A stretch of 64,000 bases of DNA from Methanosaeta sp. PtaB.Bin018 (GTDB taxonomy: Archaea > Halobacteriota > Methanosarcinia > Methanotrichales > Methanotrichaceae), in NCBI GenBank assembly GCA_002067755.1, contig MVQH01000086.1:1-64000 (forward strand). The letters run 5' to 3'. Below are positions 1 through 8,358 of this stretch, one piece after another; position 1 is the first letter of the stretch, and each line of letters opens with the position of its first letter. The translations under genes were made by a program, and so were the position numbers. Below the pieces are notes generated by a model that had not been told where the DNA came from, did not search any database, and saw only the letters and a program-made list of their open reading frames with translations.

Positions 1-333
1 ATCATGGGAGATGAAGACTACGACCGCCGCGATGCAGGCGACACAGGGAAGCTGGAGGAGACGAGAAGAGAGATCATGAGCAGGCCCGAATTGCAGAACA
101 TCACTGCAGTAAAGGAAGGCCGGGTGTACCTGATCGCATCGCCTCTCTGGACCTACATGCCATTCAGTGGTTGCAGGCACTTCATAGGCTTGGCATATCT
201 TGCTAAGTGGTTGCATCCAGATCTGTTCAAAGACCTGGACCCCCGGGCAGTTCATCAGAGATATCTGAATGAGTTTCAGGGACTTGACTACGATCTTGGA
301 AAAAGAGGCACTCTGGTCTATCCCGTCTCATGA
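1..333 (+). CDS. Metal-chelate ABC transporter substrate-binding protein, C-terminal part
   Basis: The reading frame is open from base 1 and enters from outside the window, so only about the last 110 residues are seen. The first ATG at base 4 is internal to the frame and is probably not the start. The end of the protein, with AKWLHPDLFKDLDP and a final VYP, matches the C-terminal lobe of BtuF/FepB-type binding proteins and closely resembles the end of the complete homologue at 51919-53058 (AKLLHPDEFKDLDL). Such proteins bind an iron chelate or corrinoid outside the membrane and hand it to a FecCD-type permease. The following gene encodes a CobN-like chelatase, which favours a corrinoid or tetrapyrrole-metal role, but the ligand cannot be told from the sequence. 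Confidence 0.85.
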   Translation: MMGDEDYDRRDAGDTGKLEETRREIMSRPELQNITAVKEGRVYLIASPLWTYMPFSGCRHFIGLAYLAKWLHPDLFKDLDPRAVHQRYLNEFQGLDYDLGKRGTLVYPVS

Positions 334-397
334 TAGGTCCTGAAATCTCAATTTTTTTCAAAGATCAAAAGAGATCACCACGAGAGCTGATGAGAGA

Positions 398-3300
398 ATG
401 AAGGCGACTTTCATTTCCACTGTGCCCGCCTCTGGCCTGGCCAGGGCAGCGCTACAACTAAAAAAGGAGTTTGGCCTATCGCTGGAGTTGAAGGTCTACT
501 ACCCTCGTCAGATCGATGAGGAGCAGGTAAAGGATGATGTAGTTTTCCAAGACTTGCGCTCTTCGGATGCCGTCTTTGTGGATATCCGTGGTTCAGGGCG
601 TTCTATCGATCTAGTCTACAGGGCCCTGAAGGATGAACGAAACATAGTGATCAACCTCATGGCCCCTGTTGGCAAGATGATGGAGATCACACGTCTTGGC
701 TCCTTCCGGGGAAAAAGTCTGGCAGGGAAGATAAGGGACGATGAGGCACGCGACCCAGAAGAGGTCTGGAAGAAGATCTCCAGGGCCGAGAGCCTGGTGC
801 AGACTGCCGGAAGGCTGGTCCCTCTCGGACCTGTGAGGGATGCTGGCAACTATGTGCGATTTGCCAGATACTGGAGGTATGGAGGGGAAGAGAACTACAG
901 GAGCCTGCTGATGCTACTTCTAAAGGATTACCTGAACTGTGATCTTCCAAGGCCAAGAGATCCTGAGCCATCTCCAGAGTTCGGAATCTATCATCCAGAA
1001 TATGGATATTTTCAGGAGCTGAAGGATTACACTTGCGCATCGGGGCATGACAGCAGCCGTCCCACCATCGGCATCATCTTTTACGGCAACATGCACTTTG
1101 AACAGTGCCAGCCGGTCCTCAAAGCCCTCATCGAAGAGTTTGAGGGCTATAACATGATCCCCGTATTCTCAGACGGCATCCACAATCTACGGGCAATGAG
1201 GAGATTCTTCTTTGATGAAGGAGATCCCGTCTTGGATGCTTTGATCAACCTGACATGGTTCCGCTTGAACGGCGGGCCTCTTGGCGGAGACCCCAGTCTG
1301 ACCAGGCAACTTCTTCGCGATCTCAATGTGCCGGTCTTCACGCCGGCATGCATGTACAGCCGGAAGATCGATGAATGGAAAATGTCGGATACCGGCCTCT
1401 CACCAATCGAGTCCATCATGGCGGTGATCTGGCCTGAGCTGGATGGCTCTGTTGAGCCCATCCCCTGCTGTGGTGTGCGGGATGTCTCTGTTGGCGAGCT
1501 AGAGGCCCATGAGGTCGCAGCCATCGAGGAACGCGTCCGCAAGATTGCTTCGCGCATCAAAAGCTGGATTCGCCTCAGGCAGAAGGACAATTCTGAAAAG
1601 CGCGTGGCTTTCGTCATCTACAACTATCCGCCTGGCGAGGAGAACCTGGGTGTGGCATCCTACCTGGACGTCTTCAAGAGCGTTTTGCGATTGCTGGAGA
1701 AGCTCAAGGAAGAAGGCTATCGCGTGCAATTGCCGAAGACTGGTCTGCATGAAATTTTCCAGGAGAGGGGGCTTTTCAATTCGGGAGTCTGGCATCGCCA
1801 GGTTTTCACTCTCGCGAGCAGCTTCAGCATAAAACATGCGGACTGGCTGCAGTTCTTCACATCTCTTCCCGAGAGCATGCGTTGCGATGTGGTCGACTCC
1901 TGGGGGGAGCCTCCTGGAGATGTGATGGTATCAGATGAAAAGATCCTGATTCCAGGGGTGCAGCTTGGCAATGTCTTCATCGGCATTCAGCCGGCAAGAC
2001 CGCCTCTCGGCGAAGAAGACCTGGCAAAGGCCTCTCACGACAAGACCAGGCCACCACATCATCAGTACATTGCGTTTTACCACTGGCTGGAAAAATTCTG
2101 GAAGGCAGACGCCATCGTTCATGTGGGGACGCATGGCCTTGCTGAGTTCACTAAGGGAAAGGAGATAGGTCTCTCGGAAGAATGCTTCCCGGATCTGCTC
2201 ATAGGCTCGCTGCCCCATCTCTACTTCTACCATGTCGTAAATACATCTGAGGTGGTGATCGCCAAGCGCAGGCTTTATGGAACCACAATCGGCTACAACT
2301 CCCCGCCTTACACAACATCAGAGCTCTATGAGGGCTATGCAGAGCTGGAGGACTTGATAGACGAGCACAGCCAGGCCGGCTTGATAGATCCCCTGCGAGG
2401 AGAGAGGGCAAAAGAGAAGATCCTGCAAAAGGCGGCAGCGCTTAACCTGCGAGGCAGGGATTTGGAGGCGATCCACGAAGAGCTCTACGATATGAAGCGC
2501 AGAATAATACCCAAGGGCCTTCACATCCTCGGCGCAAATTATGATCGAGCCGATTTGAGGAGCTTCTTGACGTTCATCATGAGGTACGACAGGAATGGCT
2601 GCAAGTCCTTGAACCGAATATTGGCCGCGGGACGCGGGATTGATTATGATCTTGCTCTCAGGAACAAGAGGGATTTTGTTCGCGATCTGGATGAGATAGA
2701 CCATCTTGCCTCGAAGCTGGTTCAAATTTGCATGGATGAGTCAGTGGATGCTGCCCTGCAGGCAAGCGGCTTGCCATCAGCCAAGAAAGAGGAGATGAAG
2801 AAGAGCCTCGTCTGGGGCCTGCAGTTCCTGGAGAAGTATTCAGGCAACGATAATGAGATCAGGAGTTTTCTGCAGGGATTGCAGATGGGCTTCATCGAAT
2901 CTGCCCCTGGAGGGGACGCCATTCGTAACCCAGAGATCTTGCCAACCGGCCGAAATCTGACGCAGTTCGATCCAAGTCGCATTCCCACCCAAACGGCCGT
3001 CGAGCGGGGTGCTGAGATTGCGCAAAATACCATCTCAGCATACCTAAAGAGTGAAGGATCATACCCTGAGACGGTCGGAGCGATCCTTTGGGGCTTTGAG
3101 ACCACAAAGACAGGTGGGGAGTCTGTGGGCCAGATTCTCAGCTACATTGGAGTTCGCATTGTCAGGGACTATGGCGCCTGGTCATCTCGCCTAGATGTGG
3201 TGCCTCTCGAGGAGCTGGGGAGGCCAAGGATCGATTGCCTGGTGAACATCTGTGGCTTTTTCCGGGATATGTTCCCAAACGTCGTCCTCATGTTGGATCA

Positions 3301-4150
3301 AGCCTTCAATCTCGTGGCTGCTCTCGACGAGCCTGTGGAGATGAACTTCGTGCGCAAGCACTCTCTCGAAAACCTGGAGAGACTTAAAGCATCGGGTTTG
3401 GATGAGAAGATGATCCAGCGGATGGCCAATGGTCGGATCTTCGGGCCCAAGGCAGGAGAGTTTGGCACGAGAATGCTGCCGCTGGTAGAGGACTCTGTCT
3501 GGAAGACGGAAGACGAGCTGGCAGAGGTCTTCATCCAATCAATGGATCACCTTTACGCAGAGAACCTTCATGCAGTGAAGAGCGAAGTCCTTTACAGAAG
3601 CAACCTGGCGAGGATTGAGCTGGTCTCACAGGTTCGAGACACCGTTGACCGCGAGATCATAGACCTCGATCACTACTACGAGTTCTTTGGCGGGCTGGCA
3701 AGGGCGGTGCAAAAAGAGCGGGGAATTTCGCCGAAGATGCTCATCTCAGATACCACTGAGGAGGTCGTGCGCACAGAAGATGTGAATGATGCCATCGCCC
3801 GTGGTGCAAGGACCAGGCTGCTCAATCCTCGCTGGGCGAACGCCATGCTCGAGCACGAATTCCACGGAGCACAGCAGGTTGCAGACAGGGTTGAGAACAT
3901 GCTGGGCTTGGCAGCCACAACACATGCAGTGGAGGACTGGATCTGGTCCGCCATTGCCGAACGCTACATCTTCGATAAGGGGATGCAAGAGAAGCTTATC
4001 AAGAACAACCAATATGCTGCAGCCGAGGTGGTGAAGCGACTGCTGGAGGCGGAGAAACGCGGCTACTGGAGAGCTGCAGAGCAGGAAAAGGAGCAGCTGA
4101 GGTCGGCCTTTCTGGATATCGAAGGTAGAATAGAAGAGGACGCGAGATGA
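398..4150 (+). CDS. cobN: CobN/magnesium-chelatase H family protein
   Basis: The 1250-residue product has the length and conserved segments of the large subunit of aerobic-type cobaltochelatase (CobN) and of Mg-chelatase subunit H (BchH/ChlH). A signature stretch around residue 572, HVGTHGLAEF, matches the conserved GTHG block of the family, and an HHQYIAFYHWLE segment lies just before it. The large subunit binds the tetrapyrrole and performs metal insertion with an AAA motor pair (CobS/CobT or ChlI/ChlD). No motor subunits lie beside it. Many archaea carry CobN-like proteins whose metal and substrate are untested. It sits 64 bases after a metal-chelate binding protein, so cobalt or corrinoid handling is the best inference. 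The ATG at 398 is the first start in frame and no strong ribosome-binding site is visible. Confidence 0.88.
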   Translation: MKATFISTVPASGLARAALQLKKEFGLSLELKVYYPRQIDEEQVKDDVVFQDLRSSDAVFVDIRGSGRSIDLVYRALKDERNIVINLMAPVGKMMEITRLGSFRGKSLAGKIRDDEARDPEEVWKKISRAESLVQTAGRLVPLGPVRDAGNYVRFARYWRYGGEENYRSLLMLLLKDYLNCDLPRPRDPEPSPEFGIYHPEYGYFQELKDYTCASGHDSSRPTIGIIFYGNMHFEQCQPVLKALIEEFEGYNMIPVFSDGIHNLRAMRRFFFDEGDPVLDALINLTWFRLNGGPLGGDPSLTRQLLRDLNVPVFTPACMYSRKIDEWKMSDTGLSPIESIMAVIWPELDGSVEPIPCCGVRDVSVGELEAHEVAAIEERVRKIASRIKSWIRLRQKDNSEKRVAFVIYNYPPGEENLGVASYLDVFKSVLRLLEKLKEEGYRVQLPKTGLHEIFQERGLFNSGVWHRQVFTLASSFSIKHADWLQFFTSLPESMRCDVVDSWGEPPGDVMVSDEKILIPGVQLGNVFIGIQPARPPLGEEDLAKASHDKTRPPHHQYIAFYHWLEKFWKADAIVHVGTHGLAEFTKGKEIGLSEECFPDLLIGSLPHLYFYHVVNTSEVVIAKRRLYGTTIGYNSPPYTTSELYEGYAELEDLIDEHSQAGLIDPLRGERAKEKILQKAAALNLRGRDLEAIHEELYDMKRRIIPKGLHILGANYDRADLRSFLTFIMRYDRNGCKSLNRILAAGRGIDYDLALRNKRDFVRDLDEIDHLASKLVQICMDESVDAALQASGLPSAKKEEMKKSLVWGLQFLEKYSGNDNEIRSFLQGLQMGFIESAPGGDAIRNPEILPTGRNLTQFDPSRIPTQTAVERGAEIAQNTISAYLKSEGSYPETVGAILWGFETTKTGGESVGQILSYIGVRIVRDYGAWSSRLDVVPLEELGRPRIDCLVNICGFFRDMFPNVVLMLDQAFNLVAALDEPVEMNFVRKHSLENLERLKASGLDEKMIQRMANGRIFGPKAGEFGTRMLPLVEDSVWKTEDELAEVFIQSMDHLYAENLHAVKSEVLYRSNLARIELVSQVRDTVDREIIDLDHYYEFFGGLARAVQKERGISPKMLISDTTEEVVRTEDVNDAIARGARTRLLNPRWANAMLEHEFHGAQQVADRVENMLGLAATTHAVEDWIWSAIAERYIFDKGMQEKLIKNNQYAAAEVVKRLLEAEKRGYWRAAEQEKEQLRSAFLDIEGRIEEDAR

Positions 4151-4168
4151 AGGCACCAGAAAAATATA

Positions 4169-4192
4169 GAAGGTGGCCTAACTGTCACCTTC
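4169..4192. terminator. Inverted repeat between convergent genes
   Basis: GAAGGTG and CACCTTC form a perfect 7-bp stem with a 10-base loop in the 48-base gap between the convergent chelatase and pyrophosphatase genes. It is symmetric and could end transcription from both sides. T-rich sequence follows on the plus strand (GTCTTTAC). Confidence 0.5.
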
Positions 4193-4198
4193 GCGTCT

Positions 4199-5134
4199 TT
4201 ACTTCTTGAAAGCGCCCTCTAGCGGAGGGATCACCTGCTTCTTTCTGGACAGGCATTTCTCCTTGTAGATGGAGTTGTTGGAGATCTTGCCTCCAAATGC
4301 CTTCTCAAAGCCTGCAGCTGCAGCTGAGCTGCCCACGAATAGAAGATCGCTGGCCTCCTTCATGACATCGGTAAGCATGAGCACTATCATGTCCAGCTTC
4401 TCGGCATCCTTCATTTTGTTCATCTCTTCCAGGATCGCCGCTCTCTTGGGTGCAAGATCTGCCAGGTCCATGACCTCGATTTGACCGACGCCTGCCTTGA
4501 TACCAGAGAAGTCGAACTTCTTGAAGTCGCCCATAAGGATATCCTTTGCGGACTTCGATGAGATGTCGCTCTTGGCCTTGAGCAGCTCCATTCCGAACTT
4601 CATGGGATCCACGCCCGCGATCTTGGCAAGCTTCTCCACAGCAGCCTTGTCGCGCGGAGTGCATGTTGGCGACTTGAATAGCACTGTGTCGCTGAGGATG
4701 GCAGCCATCATCAGCCCTGCCATCTCCTTGCTTATTGGGACATTGTTCTGCTCGTATAGATTCGCGATAATTCCGCCAGTTGCGCCCACCGGCTCGTTGA
4801 GGAAGAATATCGGTTTGCCTGTTGCAAGGCCGCCGATCTTGTGGTGGTCCACTACCTCAAGGATGTTCTCCATATTGAGCCTGTCCACTGCTTGAGCCAT
4901 CTCATTGTGATCAACAAGTATGACCTTCTTGTCAGTGGCATCTGTGAGCTTCTCTGGATATGGAACTTTGAAGTAATCCAGCAGGAATTTGGTCTCGTTA
5001 TTAAGGTCGCCGGCCACAGCGGGAACAGCCTCCTTCATTCCCAGGGCGTTCTTCAGTCTAGCGTAGGTTATTGCAGAGGTTACAGAATCGGTATCCGGAC
5101 TCTTGTGCCCAACTACATAGATCTTGTCGGTCAA
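4199..5134 (-). CDS. ppaC: Manganese-dependent inorganic pyrophosphatase (family II)
   Basis: A 311-residue DHH-superfamily enzyme that hydrolyses pyrophosphate to phosphate in the cytoplasm. Visible signatures are GHKSPDTDS at residues 9-17, VVDHHKIG with the DHH triad at 96-98, and the C-terminal DHHA2 substrate-binding motif SRKKQVIPPLEG. Length matches family II enzymes (about 305-310 residues). The start is placed at a TTG at 5134: GAGGTG lies 5 bases upstream, and the next 30 upstream codons lack family similarity and run into a TATA box at 5213-5220. In acetate-using methanogens that activate acetate with acetyl-CoA synthetase, pyrophosphatase removes the pyrophosphate and pulls the reaction; that link is from general knowledge and the window does not show it. 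The gene is monocistronic. Confidence 0.93.
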   Translation of the reverse strand: MTDKIYVVGHKSPDTDSVTSAITYARLKNALGMKEAVPAVAGDLNNETKFLLDYFKVPYPEKLTDATDKKVILVDHNEMAQAVDRLNMENILEVVDHHKIGGLATGKPIFFLNEPVGATGGIIANLYEQNNVPISKEMAGLMMAAILSDTVLFKSPTCTPRDKAAVEKLAKIAGVDPMKFGMELLKAKSDISSKSAKDILMGDFKKFDFSGIKAGVGQIEVMDLADLAPKRAAILEEMNKMKDAEKLDMIVLMLTDVMKEASDLLFVGSSAAAAGFEKAFGGKISNNSIYKEKCLSRKKQVIPPLEGAFKK

Positions 5135-5212
5135 ACGAAGCACCTCAGCATTGTTAATGTAGAACTCCAACTTAAAGCTTACTGGGCACCGTCGCCACAT
5201 ACATGAGAAAGG

Positions 5213-5220
5213 TATATAAA
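5213..5220 (-). promoter_or_regulatory. TATA box for pyrophosphatase
   Basis: The minus strand reads TTTATATA about 80 bases before the TTG start of the pyrophosphatase. Transcription would begin near 5190, leaving a leader of about 55 bases. The box lies inside the upstream extension of the reading frame, which supports the shorter protein. Confidence 0.55.
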
Positions 5221-5363
5221 ACATAACTGAGTTCTAATGTTGTCCCTTTAGAGGGCCGACACGAGTTCAGAAGTTGTTTTGCTGTGAGTGCCGGTGCAAG
5301 AAGGGGACTACAGGCCGCATTGATAGGTCCTTATGGTAGGATATTGACGAATTTTGTCTACCA

Positions 5364-5531
5364 ATGACCATGAGACAACCCAAGTGCGGTACAGACGCCC
5401 GTTGCGAGGGTTACTGGACTGACTTTGCGGAAGATCCAGCGTATGATGTGCCAGAGTTAGTATCGGGCGACAGCTTAATTATCCTTCCTTCTCAGTTCCT
5501 TGGGTGTGAAAGGCCTGCTCATAACCCTTGA
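5364..5531 (+). CDS. Possible small protein (55 aa) ahead of tmk
   Basis: An ATG at 5364 (or 5370) opens 55 codons ending at TGA 5529, overlapping the start of tmk by 26 bases in another frame. The product has two cysteines in CGTDARC, then an acidic stretch FAEDPAYDVPE, and no membrane segment. The composition looks protein-like, but no ribosome-binding site is visible and no family is recognised. It could be a real short gene, the remnant of a longer one, or chance. The rest of the 5135-5505 gap holds only the pyrophosphatase promoter and a short GTCCCTTTAGAGGGCC inverted repeat near 5241. Confidence 0.3.
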   Translation: MTMRQPKCGTDARCEGYWTDFAEDPAYDVPELVSGDSLIILPSQFLGCERPAHNP

Positions 5532-6147
5532 AGGCATAGACGGTTCAGGAAAGAGCACCGCTGCAAAGCATATATCAACCCAACTTCAGGAGATCATGCC
5601 TGAACGGAGGCTGATATTGACTGCTGAGCCCACAGGAGGCGAGGCAGGAAAGATTCTGAGGGCGCGGCTATCTTCTGATGGACCCTGCTCGTCTCCGTCC
5701 AGGCGTATGGAAGAGCTATTTCTTTTTATGGCAGATCACGCCGATCACCTGGCGAGGCTCGTCTGCCCGTCTCTCGAAGAGGGCGCAATAGTCATATCCG
5801 ACAGATATGCCGACTCCACTGCAGCCTATCAGGGGGTGACGCTGCAAGGCATAGTTCCAGATCCCGTTCAGTGGATCAGGAGCGTTTATGCCCCATGGAA
5901 TATGCCCCCGGATTTGACATTGTTCTTTGCCCTGGACCCTGCCCTCGCATTGAAGAGGATGCGGTCACGCCAAGAGAGGGAGAAGTTCGAGCAACTTGAG
6001 TTCCTGCGAAGCGTAAACGAGAACTTCCGGCGGTTGGTTGCGCTGGAGCCAGGGCGCTTTGTATCGATAGATGCAAGCAGGGATGCGCAGGATGTGGCAG
6101 CGCAGGCCCTGAAGAGAATCCTCAAGCGAGTTCAGACATCCCTGTAG
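5506..6147 (+). CDS. tmk: Thymidylate kinase
   Basis: A 213-residue P-loop kinase that phosphorylates dTMP to dTDP. It has the P-loop GIDGSGKST at about residues 10-18, the DRYADST motif that follows the dTMP-binding arginine region, and an arginine-containing lid near RMRSRQEREKFE. Length is normal for the family. The GTG at 5506 gives MKGLLITLEG, the usual beginning; a TTG two codons earlier is the alternative. No clear ribosome-binding site is seen. The gene is convergent with mptE, and only six bases separate the two stops. Confidence 0.93.
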   Translation: MKGLLITLEGIDGSGKSTAAKHISTQLQEIMPERRLILTAEPTGGEAGKILRARLSSDGPCSSPSRRMEELFLFMADHADHLARLVCPSLEEGAIVISDRYADSTAAYQGVTLQGIVPDPVQWIRSVYAPWNMPPDLTLFFALDPALALKRMRSRQEREKFEQLEFLRSVNENFRRLVALEPGRFVSIDASRDAQDVAAQALKRILKRVQTSL

Positions 6148-6153
6148 GCGGCT

Positions 6154-6780
6154 TTAGCTTAGAGCCAGGTCGATCAGCTTTTTGGCCCAAGCCAGCTTCT
6201 TTTTTTTGCGCGGCGTGACGCTCGCATCCTCGAAGTCGAAGCCCACGAGCCGTATGAAGGCAGCGCCAAGCTCCCTGGCAAGAAAGACACATCGATCGCC
6301 ATCGGTGAAGCCTCCAAAGTTATACAGCCCATCAGGCGGCCTGCACTGGACTGTGCCGATTATGTTCCTCAACTGTGGCACACATCTTTTTAAAGCGCCC
6401 AGGTTGTCTCCATGAGCATGCACAACGACAATTGAGCCCCTCTGGTCTGCCTCTAAGATCGCCCAAAAGGGGCCATCCAGGTCAGTGACCACGATCTCTG
6501 GCACGATTCCTTTTTTTAATAGAACGCCTGTGGCACCATCTGCGGCCACGAAGGCTGCATCTTTGACCTGCAGTCCTTCCAGCTCTCTCTCCAGTCCAGG
6601 CGCATTTCCGCATACAATTGTGACTCTGCCGCAAATCTTCGCCCTTGCCACAGACACGCCCAGCCCTCTGCCACACAGGAGGTCCTGCAAAAGCTCTGCA
6701 GCTTCTTCATCACGGGCAAGAGAGATGCCAAAGTCCTCAAGAATTTCCAGGTAAACTGGCTCCCAGCTCTCAAATTGCAT
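6154..6780 (-). CDS. mptE: 6-hydroxymethylpterin diphosphokinase MptE
   Basis: A 208-residue member of the DUF115 family. MptE transfers pyrophosphate from ATP to 6-hydroxymethyl-7,8-dihydropterin, an early step of (tetrahydro)methanopterin synthesis, and is unrelated in sequence to bacterial FolK. Family segments seen are CGNAPGLE (57-64), AADGATG (79-85), VVTDLDG (97-103) and HAHGDNLG (about 120). A lysine-rich tail (PRKKKKLAWAKK) near the C-terminus is typical of archaeal members. Together with mptN at 38427 it marks the organism as a methanopterin user. The ATG at 6780 is the only sensible start. Confidence 0.9.
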   Translation of the reverse strand: MQFESWEPVYLEILEDFGISLARDEEAAELLQDLLCGRGLGVSVARAKICGRVTIVCGNAPGLERELEGLQVKDAAFVAADGATGVLLKKGIVPEIVVTDLDGPFWAILEADQRGSIVVVHAHGDNLGALKRCVPQLRNIIGTVQCRPPDGLYNFGGFTDGDRCVFLARELGAAFIRLVGFDFEDASVTPRKKKKLAWAKKLIDLALS

Positions 6781-6822
6781 AAAAATAGGAAAAGAGGGGG
6801 AAATATCATCCCCATCGCTTGT

Positions 6823-7764
6823 TTACTGATAGACCCTTGGGAATTGTGCCTGAGTGGGCGCCTTGAAGCATGTGCAGTCGAAGATGCCCTTGGCGGACTT
6901 GAAGGTCTTTTGGTCCCATGTGGTCATATCGCTGAAGCCGCCGAAGCAACAGGGCAGCCAGTCGTCGGAAGTTTGCTTCGAATGGTAAGGCACCTCGAGG
7001 GTCATGTTCTTCTCAATGTGGTAGGTTCCCCAGTAGTCCTCATCGATCTCGATGCTGGGCTTCTTCCAGGCAGTGGTCAGCATGCTTCCTGTGCTGCTTA
7101 GCGTGGTCAAGTCTGTGAATGGCTGCTGACTGGTCCAGTCGTTTCCGGCCTGCAGGACTCCGATATGGGCCTTGCCGTCGGTCACATCTTCATTGATCTT
7201 CATCTGGGTGAAGCCGACGCCTACCAGCTCTGGATCGTATGTGTGATTGAGAAGCTCCTTGACGGTTATCTCCAGCTCTTTGTCCAGAGCATGAGCATAC
7301 TCGACCTCATGATGCATGCTGGTGCCTGCGCGATAGTTCTTTATCCAGGTCTTTTCCTTGAGCAGGGAGCTGTAATCCAACGGGTTTGCCGCATAATAGC
7401 CGGTTCCAACCGCAATCCTCATGGGAGCATAGACCATGGCGTTATCTTCCTTGAACTGGATGCAGTTCATATCGTAATCGTTGTAGTCAGAATACATGTT
7501 ATGAGTCGTGCGGTTCAGGCTCTGGTAGGTCAGGATGGCCTCGTTGTTTATTGAGCCGCTGCCATGACCATAGTTCTTGAAAGCTACATTTCCTGCCTTA
7601 GCATACATATAAGTCATGAAATAGCCGTTGCCCTGAACACTCTGCTCAAAATCGAATGTGGTGTTTCTCTCTCTGTAGTCCGTCGCCCAATAAGTAGCTG
7701 CAGAACAACCTATAAGTGCAACTGAAACTATAGCTATCGATATTGCTAGCATAGCTTTCTTCAG
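6823..7764 (-). CDS. Predicted exported lipoprotein, unknown function
   Basis: The function is not recognised. The product starts with a lysine pair and a hydrophobic stretch ending in VALIGC, a good lipobox, so it is probably lipid-anchored and exported. The mature part (about 290 residues) is rich in Tyr, Asn and Asp, has several N-glycosylation sequons (for example NTT, NRT, NHT, NMT) and ends with a Cys-containing region (DWLPCCFGG, IFDCTCF). The start is uncertain: the first ATG (7752) is 18 bases from GGAGGG, while a CTG at 7764 is 6 bases from it and adds the lysine pair; I use the CTG. A TATA box lies at 7857-7864. It is monocistronic and convergent with nothing nearby. Confidence 0.75.
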   Translation of the reverse strand: MKKAMLAISIAIVSVALIGCSAATYWATDYRERNTTFDFEQSVQGNGYFMTYMYAKAGNVAFKNYGHGSGSINNEAILTYQSLNRTTHNMYSDYNDYDMNCIQFKEDNAMVYAPMRIAVGTGYYAANPLDYSSLLKEKTWIKNYRAGTSMHHEVEYAHALDKELEITVKELLNHTYDPELVGVGFTQMKINEDVTDGKAHIGVLQAGNDWTSQQPFTDLTTLSSTGSMLTTAWKKPSIEIDEDYWGTYHIEKNMTLEVPYHSKQTSDDWLPCCFGGFSDMTTWDQKTFKSAKGIFDCTCFKAPTQAQFPRVYQ

Positions 7765-7856
7765 ATCAATCCCTCCATCAAGCGAATAACGCTAATCAAT
7801 CTAATGATCCTGTACCTTGTAAGTAGACTCACCTATTTTAATCTGTTGATTGCAGC

Positions 7857-7864
7857 TTATAAAT
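7857..7864 (-). promoter_or_regulatory. TATA box for the lipoprotein gene
   Basis: The minus strand reads TTTATAAG inside GCATTTATAAGC, about 93 bases before the proposed start. This predicts transcription from about 7830 and a leader of about 65 bases. Confidence 0.45.
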
Positions 7865-8263
7865 GCAAACAGGATTTTCGTTCTGCAGCTACCAGATAAT
7901 TAATTAGGTTGTGCCAGCAAGGAATTACATGGACAACCGACCAGGAATATAGATATCTGGATTATAATAAATAATAATATATCTAACTTAGATCATCTAA
8001 GTCACTGCCCACTATAAAAATGTATTGATCCAAGGAACGTGTAACCAAAAGATTAATACGTGAAGGGTTTCTCGATATGTAGTAGTATGCTCACTCCTAT
8101 CGATCCTATGAGAAGGTCATCTTTTGCTTACGCCAACGGCATACAAGCTAAGCTGTTCGATTACAAATTCGGGCGCAGATAATAGCAATATAGCTAATTC
8201 ATCGTCATCAGATCGATAATGGGCATGCTAAAACCCCATCTCGTATAGTGCCGTAGAGAAGCG
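7865..8263. other. Gene-free AT-rich stretch
   Basis: About 400 bases between divergent genes. The sequence is AT-rich around 7960-8030 (ATAATAAATAATAATATATC) and has a candidate plus-strand TATA element at 8012 (ACTATAAAAA). I find no convincing reading frame, tRNA or long repeat here. Confidence 0.5.
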
Positions 8264-8319
8264 CTTCGCAATTTTTTTGCGAAGGGTTCCCGGGTTTTTT
8301 AGTCCCGGAGTGGGACTAA
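8264..8319 (+). promoter_or_regulatory. Two tandem hairpins upstream of the coiled-coil gene
   Basis: CTTCGCAA (8264-8271) and TTGCGAAG (8277-8284) form a perfect 8-bp stem with a T5 loop. TTAGTCCC (8299-8306) and GGGACTAA (8312-8319) form a second perfect 8-bp stem with a five-base loop, extendable by GGG/CCC across a small bulge. A CCCGGG lies between. They end 23 bases before the GGAGG of the next gene, so they could be a leader structure for it, or a terminator for any transcript coming from upstream. Confidence 0.5.
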
Positions 8320-8358
8320 ACCCCAGCAAGGGTGCTGGAACAGGAGGACAAACGGGGG

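Noticed and set aside
1509-1832. Open frames inside cobN in other frames
   Set aside because: They lie wholly within a strongly conserved gene and have no independent features.
4199-5224. Longer pyrophosphatase start at 5224
   Set aside because: The extra 30 residues overlap a TATA box at 5213-5220 and do not resemble the family; a TTG with GAGGTG upstream at 5134 gives the normal length.
5225-5363. Possible structured RNA before tmk
   Set aside because: There is only a short GTCCC/GGGCC-type inverted repeat; no tRNA, box C/D or SRP-like pattern was found.
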